NCBI GenBank assembly: GCA_036398175.1
Contig: DASWHL010000003.1
Location: 1 to 6,239, forward strand
Length of the DNA stretch: 6,239 nt
Direction of reading: 5' to 3'
Source: JAOTWJ01 sp036398175
GTDB lineage: Bacteria; Gemmatimonadota; Gemmatimonadetes; Gemmatimonadales; GWC2-71-9
In this document: in pieces, positions 1 through 5,223 of the stretch
How the letters are laid out: the number at the start of each line of letters is the position of its first letter
How positions within the stretch are numbered: position 1 is the stretch's first letter
The notes under the pieces: generated by a model
Database searches by the model: none
What the model was told of the DNA's origin: nothing
The model's input: only the letters and a program-made list of their open reading frames with translations
Made by a program: the position numbers and the translations under genes

Positions 1-552
1 GCGGAACCCATCGTGCATGCGCTCCACGGTGTGGGTGAGCCACGCCGGGGGCCCCTTGTCCTGAGCGGACGCGCGCCCGAGGCGCGCGCCCGCCGCGAGC
101 ATCTCGAACGCCACCGCCTGGGCCTCGAGCGCCGTGAGGTCGTCCGGGGTCCGGAGCTCGCGGGCCAGACGTCCGGCCAGGCGGTGCAGGGCCCGGCTTT
201 CCAGGTGATTCACCCGGTCGAGGAAACGCACACACGCGGCGGGGAAATCCGAGGGATCCGGTTGGAGCGCCATGACCCGTGCCCCGGCGCGGCCCATGTG
301 GTTGGCGTGCGGATCGCCGACGGGCTCCGTGAACACCGTGCCCGGGGTGCACGACAGGCGCCGTCCGCCGATCACGAGGTCGAAGCTCCCTTCGAGCATC
401 ACCGCGAACGTCACCCGATCGTGGACATGACGGTCCAGGGTGTCGTGCGGCTCGAACCAGGCGTCCGTGAGCCGGAAGGGACCGAACTCCCTGGTGTGGG
501 CGTCGTGGGCGCCCATGGTGACGGGAACGGCGGGAACAGCCGGGGTGGTCAT
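1..552 (-). CDS. AraC-family transcriptional regulator, N-terminal cupin part (3' end outside window)
   Basis: Reading the minus strand from the ATG at 552-550 gives 184 codons open to the window edge, so the C-terminus is missing. The protein starts MTTPAVPAVPVTMGAHDAH. Residues about 35-95 look like the AraC N-terminal sensing/dimerisation cupin: a HDTLDRHVHDRVTFAVMLEG stretch, then CTPGTVFTEPVGDPHANH, the usual His-rich pattern of these regulators. The last visible residues (WLTHTVERMHDGFR) match the lead-in to the first helix of the AraC DNA-binding domain, so the two HTH motifs should lie just left of base 1. Full-length relatives are near 280-300 residues. The start is backed by a GAAGGG-type ribosome binding site directly upstream (about 554-559). 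An internal Met at codon 13 is a weaker alternative. The inducing ligand and targets cannot be read from this sequence. It lies 119 bp downstream of the TM2-like gene on the same strand. Confidence 0.85.
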   Translation of the reverse strand, partial: MTTPAVPAVPVTMGAHDAHTREFGPFRLTDAWFEPHDTLDRHVHDRVTFAVMLEGSFDLVIGGRRLSCTPGTVFTEPVGDPHANHMGRAGARVMALQPDPSDFPAACVRFLDRVNHLESRALHRLAGRLARELRTPDDLTALEAQAVAFEMLAAGARLGRASAQDKGPPAWLTHTVERMHDGFR

Positions 553-613
553 TCCCTTCAGTAACCCGGCGGCGAGGCAGAGTTCACCGTGCTCGGAGCG
601 GAGCCCGTTTCCT

Positions 614-658
614 CACTGCCCGCCGCCGTCTCCCGGGGACACCGGGCGGGCCGCAGTG
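614..658 (-). other. GC-rich hairpin between the TM2-like gene and the AraC gene
   Basis: In the 119-bp intergenic stretch 553-671, CACTG plus CCCGCC (614-624) pairs with GGCGGG (645-650) and CAGTG (654-658), leaving a three-base bulge at 651-653. The structure sits just after the stop codon of the upstream gene in the transcription direction. It has no T-run on the exit side, so it is at best an atypical terminator or a transcript-end stabiliser. The rest of the gap holds only the AraC ribosome binding site. Confidence 0.3.
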
Positions 659-671
659 TCCAGCAGGACCC

Positions 672-1250
672 CTAAAACGAGAGTCGGGCCAGCCGGACGC
701 CCAGCCGCGCCCTCATCCCGGGGGCAGGTGACGCCTCCCGGCTCGTGGAGGGCAACAGGACGGCTACCGCCGGAGTCAGCTCCAGCGAGGCGGTCCCGAG
801 GCGGCGGTTGTATGCCTCCGCGTCCCTGACGGCGACCAAGATGCTCCAGACGGCGTTGGCCGCCGCAACCCCGAGCAGGCCGAGCGCCGGCACGACGCCG
901 GCGCCGTCTCCGCAGTCGCCGTCGTTGCACGCCAGCGCGAGCGCGGTGAGGCCGCCGCCGAGCGTCAGCACGCCGATCACGACGTGCCGCACGCCGTGAC
1001 CGCTGTTCCCCGCGTAGAAGGACCCTACTCCCGGGAAGGCGATCCAGCTGAGGAGGGCCGCCAGAAGCGGGCTCTTTTCGCCGGTCCTCGTCTGCGGCGC
1101 CTCGTCGGTCAGGGATCCCGATGTCACGGGGATGGGCGCCGCACGCCACGACCCGGTGAAGGCCACCGGCTGGGCGACGGCCGCTCGCCGAATGCCCGCC
1201 GCCGCCAGTACCAAAACGACGCCTGCGCTGAACAGTACCTGCCGAGTCAT
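672..1250 (-). CDS. Small exported membrane protein with TM2-like hydrophobic segments
   Basis: This encodes 192 residues from the ATG at 1250-1248, preceded by GGAGGT (1258-1263) at 7-nt spacing. A longer in-frame reading to 1460 exists but has the composition of an out-of-frame sequence, so the internal start is chosen. Residues 1-26 form a signal peptide or anchor with a probable AVA/Q cleavage site. A polar linker follows to about 59, then three hydrophobic stretches at about 61-80, 85-107 and 118-141, with GVGSFYAGNSGHGVRH between the first two. The pattern (Lys, short helix, PG-x-G-x-FYAG, helix, later AYNRRL) resembles the TM2/DUF5683 group, whose role is not established. Cys108 and Cys113 sit in a CNDGDC motif between segments. 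The C-terminus (151-192) is strand-like and ends in Phe. The function is unknown, and membrane location is inferred from hydrophobicity. Confidence 0.75.
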   Translation of the reverse strand: MTRQVLFSAGVVLVLAAAGIRRAAVAQPVAFTGSWRAAPIPVTSGSLTDEAPQTRTGEKSPLLAALLSWIAFPGVGSFYAGNSGHGVRHVVIGVLTLGGGLTALALACNDGDCGDGAGVVPALGLLGVAAANAVWSILVAVRDAEAYNRRLGTASLELTPAVAVLLPSTSREASPAPGMRARLGVRLARLSF

Positions 1251-1285
1251 GGGACCTACCTCCGTCGAGGGACGCGGGGTTGGCG

Positions 1286-1460
1286 TCAGAACCCACCGTA
1301 GCTGGTGCCGCAGTCTCCCTCCGCGCATGCCGCAATGGTGATCCCGAGCAACGCCAGCGGGATCCCCCAACCGATCGCGGTCCGGGTCCACGAGTGGCAC
1401 CCGAGGCCGCCGACCGCCAGCCAGCGCGATCACCACTGGGGTTCGCCTTGCCGACTGCAT
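1286..1460 (-). pseudogene. Frameshifted small membrane peptide gene upstream of the TM2-like gene
   Basis: An ATG at 1460-1458 has one of the best ribosome binding sites in the window (GGAGGAGG, 1465-1472). Its frame starts plausibly (MQSARRTPVVIALAG) but then turns Arg/Pro-rich. From about 1411-1418 the sensible reading moves by one base and continues as VGGLGCHSW, one hydrophobic helix (AIGWGIPLALLGITIAAC) and CAEGDCGTSYGGF, stopping at TGA 1288-1286. Removing one base near 1411-1418 restores a 57-residue protein, and the downstream part has G/C-rich third codon positions as real genes here do. The stop lies 35 bp before the next gene's start, so the two look co-transcribed. The CAEGDC motif recalls CNDGDC in that neighbour, so this may be a shortened paralogue. 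A sequencing or assembly indel, a genuine lesion, or frameshifting are all possible; no classical slippery site is visible. Confidence 0.5.
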
Positions 1461-1500
1461 CTTTCCTCCTCCGGGTGCACCACCGGAGACTGGGCGCGGC

Positions 1501-1518
1501 GCGTCAAGGGAGCGTCAA
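1501..1518 (-). promoter_or_regulatory. Pair of TTGACGC direct repeats upstream of the membrane-protein genes
   Basis: GCGTCAA occurs at 1501-1507 and 1512-1518 (TTGACGC on the minus strand), exactly 11 bp apart and 41-58 bp before the ATG at 1460. An 11-bp period is typical of tandem half-sites bound by OmpR/PhoB-type response regulators. TTGACG also resembles a sigma-70 -35 element, but no good -10 follows at 16-18 bp. The site is suggestive only. Confidence 0.25.
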
Positions 1519-1605
1519 GTGGGCGCCCACGAGTAAGCGGGTCCCCAGGGGGCAGGGGCGGGGCCGTGAGCGGAGAGGCGACCGAGCGCGACGAACGCGG
1601 ATTGG

Positions 1606-1632
1606 CACGAAGAAGCCCGCCGGAAGGCGGGC
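1606..1632 (-). terminator. Intrinsic terminator just beyond the tRNA-Ile 3' fragment
   Basis: GCCCGCC (1615-1621) and GGCGGGC (1626-1632) form a perfect 7-bp GC stem. Read on the minus strand the loop is TTCC and the stem is followed by TTCTTCGT, a T-rich exit tract, so it should stop minus-strand transcription. It begins 8 bases past the last base of the tRNA-Ile 3' fragment at 1641, the normal position for a tRNA terminator. There is no intact tRNA here, so the terminator looks like the leftover end of a former tRNA-Ile transcription unit. Confidence 0.65.
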
Positions 1633-1637
1633 CGGGT

Positions 1638-1684
1638 TGATGGGCCTGCGAGGAGTTGAACCTCGGACCTCACGCTTATCAGGC
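1638..1684 (-). repeat. Direct repeat copy 1 (distal att-like site)
   Basis: These 47 bases match 4753-4799 at 45 positions at a constant offset of 3115 bp and in the same orientation. The repeat includes TCA just past the discriminator base and ends inside the anticodon stem. This is the span that tyrosine recombinases using the anticodon loop leave duplicated. Its outward side carries the terminator; its inward side faces the LuxR/hydrolase segment. Confidence 0.6.
1641..1684 (-). pseudogene. tRNA-Ile 3' fragment (anticodon loop to discriminator base)
   Basis: This minus-strand stretch matches the intact tRNA-Ile at 4756-4829 from nucleotide 30 of the anticodon stem through the GAT anticodon (1678-1680), variable loop, T-arm and 3' acceptor strand. 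It differs at two positions, 1651 and 1663, which pair with each other in the T-stem, so that arm still folds. Beyond 1684 the sequence no longer resembles a tRNA: there is no 5' acceptor strand, D-arm or complete anticodon stem. It therefore cannot be a working tRNA. Orphan 3' ends of this length are the usual trace of integration into a tRNA gene. Confidence 0.8.
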
Positions 1685-1695
1685 CGGCACCAGGG

Positions 1696-1762
1696 CGCCT
1701 GGAATCCGACACCATGTCGGTAATTCGTTGACAGACCGCGCGATCTGCCGGGATTCCAGGCG
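1696..1762. repeat. 12-bp perfect inverted repeat with an inner hairpin
   Basis: CGCCTGGAATCC (1696-1707) and GGATTCCAGGCG (1751-1762) are perfect reverse complements separated by 43 bases. Inside the left part, CCGACA (1706-1711) and TGTCGG (1715-1720) form a second hairpin with a 3-base loop. The structure starts 12 bases inside the tRNA fragment end, so it may belong to the end of the integrated element, for example as protein-binding arms. It could also be a folded leader RNA. No T-run supports a terminator role. Confidence 0.5.
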
Positions 1763-1765
1763 TGA

Positions 1766-1797
1766 GGTGTAGGACATGATCGGGGTCCAGCGACACC
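1766..1797. repeat. Imperfect inverted repeat upstream of the LuxR-type gene
   Basis: GGTGT (1766-1770) and GGAC (1772-1775) can pair with GTCC (1785-1788) and ACACC (1793-1797), with an asymmetric internal loop (1 versus 4 bases). It directly follows the stronger inverted repeat. It may be an operator or element-end structure; pairing alone supports it. Confidence 0.25.
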
Positions 1798-1957
1798 GGA
1801 ATCGTTTGGGGCGGCGGCGCACCCAGTGAGCCATTGATGTTCCTGCCCCAGTCATACGCCGCGCCACCCACGGCACGCGCTACATTCACGGGGAGGCCCT
1901 CGCTATCATCCCAAGGCGCTGGCGCACGTGAGCTGCACCGGCGCCTCGCGAGGAAAC
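1798..1957. other. Leader region before the LuxR-type gene, no gene recognised
   Basis: The stretch from 1461 to 1957 carries no convincing protein gene. Its last part holds a possible -10 hexamer TACATT at 1881-1886 on the plus strand, without a clear -35, and the ribosome binding site GAGGA just before 1958. Open frames exist on both strands but show no recognisable domain and no good start signal. Confidence 0.4.
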
Positions 1958-3589
1958 ATGGTTCGTTCCGATACCCTCGAGCTCGGTCACGACGCGTACG
2001 CCCGGCGCGACTGGGACAACGCCTACCAGAACCTGGCCGCCGCCGATCGGGCGGATCTGCTGGCGCCGGAGGATCTCGAGTGCCTCGCGACCGCCGCGTA
2101 TCTGACCGGCCGGGACGAAGAGCACGACGGGGCGCTGGAGCGCGCCCACCGCGCGTACCGGGACGGCGGCGACCACGCGGCCGCGGCCCGGTGCGCGTTC
2201 TGGACCGGCCTGCTGCTGATGTTCCGCGGGGAAATGGGCCGCGCGAGCGGATGGCTCGCCCGGGCGGAGCGGCTGATCGGCGACCGGGACTGCGTGGAGC
2301 GGGGATACCTGCTCCTGCCCGTCGCGGAGCGGCAACTGCGGGGGCACGACTGTCAGGCGGCGGCGGCCACCGCGGTCGACGCCGCGAGCCGCGGAGAGCG
2401 GTTCGGTGACCGGGATCTGACCGCCGCCGCCCGTCACGTCGAGGGGCGCGCGCTGGTCGAGCAGGGACAGACGCAGCGGGGGCTCGCCCTGCTGGACGAG
2501 GTCATGGTGGCCGTCACCGCCGGCGAGCTGTCCCCCATCATGACGGGACTGATCTACTGCAGCGTGATCGAGATGTGTCAGCGGTCGTACGCGCTGGACC
2601 GCGCTCTCGAATGGACCGCGGCCCTGACTCGGTGGTGCGCCGCCCAGAGCGGCCTGGTGGCCTTCACCACGACCTGTCTGGTGCGCCGCGCCGAGATCAT
2701 GCGATTCCATGGCGACTGGACCGAGGCGATGCTGGAGGCGCGCCGCGCCTGCGAACGGGTGGCGCAGGCGCCCGACCGGAACCCTCCGGCGGCCGCGTAC
2801 TACCAGGCGGCCGAGGTGCACCGCTTGCGGGGCGAGTTCGCGAAAGCGGAAGCGGCCTACCGCGCCGCGAGCCGCCAGGGAGCGGATCCGCAACCCGGGC
2901 TGGCGCTGCTGCGCCTCGCGCAGGGGCGGGCCGACGCGGCGGCCGCGGCGATCCGCCGGGCGATGACCGGCGCCGCGGGGCCGCTGGCCCGGACCGCGGT
3001 GCTGCCCGCGTACCTCGAGATCGCGCTCGCGATCGGCGACCTCGACGGCGCGCGGACCGCCGCGACTGAGCTGGAGGAGATCGCGGCGGCCTTCGAGGCC
3101 GCCGTGCTCACCGCCCTGGCGGCGGTGGGCCGCGGCGAGCTCCGGTTGGCGGAGGGTGACGCGGAAACCGCGCTCGTTTCACTCCGCCGCGCCTGGCGGA
3201 TCTGGCACGACATGGACGCGCCCCACCACGCCGCCCGGACGCGGGTGCTGATCGGCCTGGCGTGCCGGCTACTCGGCGACGGCGACGGCTGCGCGCTGGA
3301 ATTCGAGGCCGCGAGAGCGGTCTTCGACCGGCTGGGCGCGGCCCCGGACCTGGCACGGCTGGACGCGCTCACGCACCAGACGATGCCCGAGCCGGCGCAT
3401 GGGCTCTCCGCCCGCGAGCGTCAGGTGCTCCGCCTGGTCGCGGCAGGCAAGACCAACCGGGCCATCGCCGCGGACCTGACGATCAGCGAGAAGACCGTCG
3501 CCCGCCATGTCAGCAACATCTTCGCCAAGCTGGGCCTATCCACGCGGACGGCCGCGACGGCCTACGCTTTCCAGAACGGGCTGGTGTAG
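1958..3589 (+). CDS. LuxR-type transcriptional regulator with long helical-repeat N-terminal region
   Basis: This encodes 543 residues from the ATG at 1958, preceded by GAGGA; an upstream in-frame GTG at 1928 would add ten residues but lacks a comparable site. Residues 483-543 are a textbook LuxR/GerE helix-turn-helix: LSARERQVLRLVAAGKTN, then AIAADLTISEKTVARHVSNI, with the recognition helix around 510-526. Residues about 5-470 are Ala/Leu/Arg-rich amphipathic helices in TPR-like register, for example repeated A-x-x-A-x-R-A and E-A-x-Y segments. There is no response-regulator receiver domain at the N-terminus and no Walker A motif of MalT/LAL ATPases, so activity is probably set by ligand or protein binding to the helical region. 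No membrane segment is seen. The gene is co-directional with the hydrolase 141 bp downstream, which could be its target. The signal it senses is unknown. Confidence 0.88.
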   Translation: MVRSDTLELGHDAYARRDWDNAYQNLAAADRADLLAPEDLECLATAAYLTGRDEEHDGALERAHRAYRDGGDHAAAARCAFWTGLLLMFRGEMGRASGWLARAERLIGDRDCVERGYLLLPVAERQLRGHDCQAAAATAVDAASRGERFGDRDLTAAARHVEGRALVEQGQTQRGLALLDEVMVAVTAGELSPIMTGLIYCSVIEMCQRSYALDRALEWTAALTRWCAAQSGLVAFTTTCLVRRAEIMRFHGDWTEAMLEARRACERVAQAPDRNPPAAAYYQAAEVHRLRGEFAKAEAAYRAASRQGADPQPGLALLRLAQGRADAAAAAIRRAMTGAAGPLARTAVLPAYLEIALAIGDLDGARTAATELEEIAAAFEAAVLTALAAVGRGELRLAEGDAETALVSLRRAWRIWHDMDAPHHAARTRVLIGLACRLLGDGDGCALEFEAARAVFDRLGAAPDLARLDALTHQTMPEPAHGLSARERQVLRLVAAGKTNRAIAADLTISEKTVARHVSNIFAKLGLSTRTAATAYAFQNGLV

Positions 3590-3730
3590 CGCCGCCGCAC
3601 TGCACAGAATTACCCATTCCGTCCGGCACGACTCGCGTACACGCTCCTCCCGATGCGGCGGCGGCGCGGCCTCCCGTAGATTGCCCCGAGACGAATCCCG
3701 CTGCGATCCGACTCCGGAGTGGAGGCTTCC
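3590..3730 (+). other. Intergenic region between the LuxR-type and hydrolase genes
   Basis: These 141 bp hold no gene. No hairpin with a T-run follows the regulator's stop, so read-through is possible. A possible -10 hexamer TAGATT lies at 3677-3682 without a convincing -35. GGAGG at 3721-3725 is the hydrolase ribosome binding site. Co-transcription and a separate hydrolase promoter are both compatible with what is visible. Confidence 0.35.
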
Positions 3731-4669
3731 ATGAAAACCCTGCGAACGTGGGGCGTTCTCGCCGTCGCCCTGGGCTTCGCGCCCGTGCGGCTGGCGGCCC
3801 AGGCCCGGCCACCGATCATTGACATGCACATGCACACCCACCATCCGGCGGATCTGCCCGGCGGCGTGCCGGCCCTGTGTCGGCCGGACCCGTGCCGGGG
3901 GCGGGGGGCGGCCACGACCACGGCCGACGAATCGCTCCGCGCGACGCTGGAACAGATGCGACGCTTCAATATCGTGAAGGCCTTCGTGAGCGGGCCCGAT
4001 ACCGCGGAGCTGCGACGCTGGGTGGCGGCGGCGCCGGACCGGTTCCTTCCGGGCCTGTTCATGGTGGAGCCTGGGCGACCGGGTCCGGACGTGCTGCGGC
4101 GGGAGTTCCTGGCCGGACGGCTCGCCGGGATGGGCGAAATCGCCGTGCAGCTCACCGGCGTGCCACCCAATGACCCCGCGCTGGCGCCGTACTTCGCGTT
4201 GGCGGCGGAGCTCGACATCCCGCTCCTTATTCACGTCGAGGGAATCGGGCCGCGGCTGCCGGGGTTCCGTTCGGCCGCGGGCAATCCGCTGCTGCTCGAG
4301 GAGGTGCTGGTGCGCCACCCCGATCTCCGGATCTACGTCGAGAACACCGGCTACCCGTTCCTGGGGGAGATGATCGCGCTGATGAATCAGTACCCCCAGC
4401 TCCATGGGGACCTGTCCACCATCACGTGGGTCATCCCGCGCACGGCGTTCTACGACTACCTGCGGCGCCTGATGGACGCCGGCCTGGGCAAACGCCTGAT
4501 GTTCGGGACCGACCAGATGCGCTGGCCCGAGGCGATCGAGTGGGCCGTGCGGGCCATCGAGGAAGCGCCGTTCCTGTCGGCTGCGGAGAAGCGCGACATC
4601 TTCTACCGCAATGCCGCGCGGTTTCTCCGGATCGACGAGACGGCGGCAAGCAGCCGCGGCCGACCGTGA
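3731..4669 (+). CDS. Exported amidohydrolase-2 family (TIM-barrel metal hydrolase) protein
   Basis: This encodes 312 residues from the ATG at 3731, with GGAGG five bases upstream; an in-frame GTG at 3719 overlaps that site and is not preferred. Residues 1-23 form a signal peptide with probable cleavage in LAAQA, so the protein should act outside the cytoplasm. The mature part fits the amidohydrolase-2/ACMSD-like barrel: metal-binding His-x-His in DMHMHTHH (His33, His35), Glu136 in MGEIA, His168 in LLIHVEG and Asp261 in MFGTDQM. The family's conserved active-site His after the P-D-L-R strand is replaced: the sequence is YVENTGYPF, with Asn205 at that place. Cys50 and Cys55 could form a disulfide. 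The C-terminal AAEKRDIFYRNAARFL helix is typical of the family. The substrate is unknown. Hydrolysis or decarboxylation would be the default guess, but the lost His makes altered chemistry or no catalysis possible. Confidence 0.85.
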   Translation: MKTLRTWGVLAVALGFAPVRLAAQARPPIIDMHMHTHHPADLPGGVPALCRPDPCRGRGAATTTADESLRATLEQMRRFNIVKAFVSGPDTAELRRWVAAAPDRFLPGLFMVEPGRPGPDVLRREFLAGRLAGMGEIAVQLTGVPPNDPALAPYFALAAELDIPLLIHVEGIGPRLPGFRSAAGNPLLLEEVLVRHPDLRIYVENTGYPFLGEMIALMNQYPQLHGDLSTITWVIPRTAFYDYLRRLMDAGLGKRLMFGTDQMRWPEAIEWAVRAIEEAPFLSAAEKRDIFYRNAARFLRIDETAASSRGRP

Positions 4670-4752
4670 GAGGTCAGGGCCCGGCCACGCGGTCGCGGAG
4701 CCTCCCTCGAGGCGAGTGGCAGCGGCTGGAAGGACCCGCGGACGTCTTTCAG
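4670..4752. other. Gap between the hydrolase gene and tRNA-Ile, no clear terminator
   Basis: This short stretch has only a weak 5-bp hairpin (GCCTC 4700-4704 with GAGGC 4709-4713) and no T-run on either strand. The intact tRNA-Ile, whose 3' end faces this gap, therefore has no visible intrinsic terminator, unlike the orphan 3' fragment at 1641-1684. Confidence 0.4.
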
Positions 4753-4830
<78 letters not shown>

Positions 4831-4839
4831 AAACAACTA

Positions 4840-4845
4840 AGAATA
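4840..4845 (-). promoter_or_regulatory. Possible -10 hexamer of the tRNA-Ile promoter
   Basis: On the minus strand TATTCT lies ten bases upstream of the tRNA 5' end, in a locally AT-richer stretch (4831-4846) that stands out against GC-rich surroundings. The expected -35 position holds GTGGTG, a poor match. It is supported only by position and composition. Confidence 0.3.
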
Positions 4846-4874
4846 GCCACCGCGGCCCCCTACACCACCCCGAG

Positions 4875-4892
4875 GCGGCGCGGCAGCGCCGC
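4875..4892 (-). other. GC-rich hairpin downstream of the acidic-protein gene
   Basis: GCGGCGC (4875-4881) and GCGCCGC (4886-4892) form a perfect 7-bp stem with a 4-base loop, 57 bp past the stop of the acidic gene. No T-tract follows on the minus strand (CTCGGGG), so it may be a weak terminator or a stabilising 3' structure. Confidence 0.35.
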
Positions 4893-4912
4893 AGCACTGA
4901 CCTGTCTGCCAC

Positions 4913-4936
4913 GCTGCCTCGCTGCCTCGCTGCCCC
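4913..4936. repeat. Three tandem copies of an 8-bp unit (GCTGCCTC)
   Basis: GCTGCCTC is repeated at 4913-4920 and 4921-4928, with an imperfect third copy GCTGCCCC at 4929-4936, between the acidic gene's stop and the tRNA. It looks like a small slippage-prone repeat; no role is evident. Confidence 0.5.
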
Positions 4937-4948
4937 GCCGCGCGAGCT

Positions 4949-5170
4949 TCACTCCCACTCGTTGCGTCGGCGACCGTGCCGCGGCCCCTCATCGTCGCCC
5001 AAATCGTCCTCGAGGTCGTCGTAATCCTCGTAGCTCTCCTCGCCGTCCTCGTCGTCCTCGTCCTGCTCCTCTTCCAGCTCCTCGTCCTCCTCGAAATCGT
5101 CGAGTTCGTCTTCGTCGTCATACCGTGCGGCAACGAACCGCGACGAGTTCGACGTCTCCCAGGGCTGCAT
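4949..5170 (-). CDS. Small extremely acidic protein encoded after typA
   Basis: This encodes 73 residues from the ATG at 5170-5168, with a strong GGAGGA ribosome binding site immediately upstream. A longer in-frame reading toward 5632 only mirrors typA and is discarded. Residues 1-17 (MQPWETSNSSRFVAARY) are ordinary; residues 18-61 are almost all Asp and Glu with scattered Leu, Phe, Tyr and Gly; the tail GPRHGRRRNEWE is basic then acidic. There is no signal peptide or membrane helix, so the protein is probably cytoplasmic and largely disordered. It starts 53 bp after the typA stop, so co-transcription is likely. I recognise no family. By analogy with other Asp/Glu-rich tails it might bind basic proteins, ribosomal proteins or metal ions, but that is speculation. 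The proper start site and balanced codon reading argue that it is a real gene rather than a repeat artefact. Confidence 0.7.
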   Translation of the reverse strand: MQPWETSNSSRFVAARYDDEDELDDFEEDEELEEEQDEDDEDGEESYEDYDDLEDDLGDDEGPRHGRRRNEWE

Positions 5171-5223
5171 GCTTCCTCCGAGCAAGTGAGTGGTCCCGCC
5201 GTGCCTGCCGACGACCGCGCCGG

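Noticed and set aside
13..564. Plus-strand 183-codon open frame opposite the AraC-type gene
   Set aside because: The complementary strand encodes a clear AraC-type cupin region; the plus-strand product is Arg/His/Gly-rich without a recognisable fold.
1251..1460. N-terminal 70-residue extension of the TM2-like protein
   Set aside because: The extension is Arg/Pro-rich and out of the coding-like frame, while the internal ATG at 1250 has its own strong ribosome binding site followed directly by a signal peptide.
1515..1889. Minus-strand 124-codon open frame covering the tRNA fragment
   Set aside because: It runs through the tRNA-Ile 3' fragment, the terminator hairpin and the inverted repeats, and the peptide over the tRNA (EVQLLAGPS) is the familiar false translation of a tRNA. 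No good ribosome binding site or recognisable domain.
1886..2893. Long minus-strand open frame opposite the LuxR-type gene
   Set aside because: It is fully antisense to a well-supported gene in high-GC DNA, where long spurious frames are common; no recognisable domain and no start signal.
4913..4936. CRISPR-like or regulatory repeat
   Set aside because: Only three 8-bp units directly abutting with no spacers; better explained as a small tandem slippage repeat.
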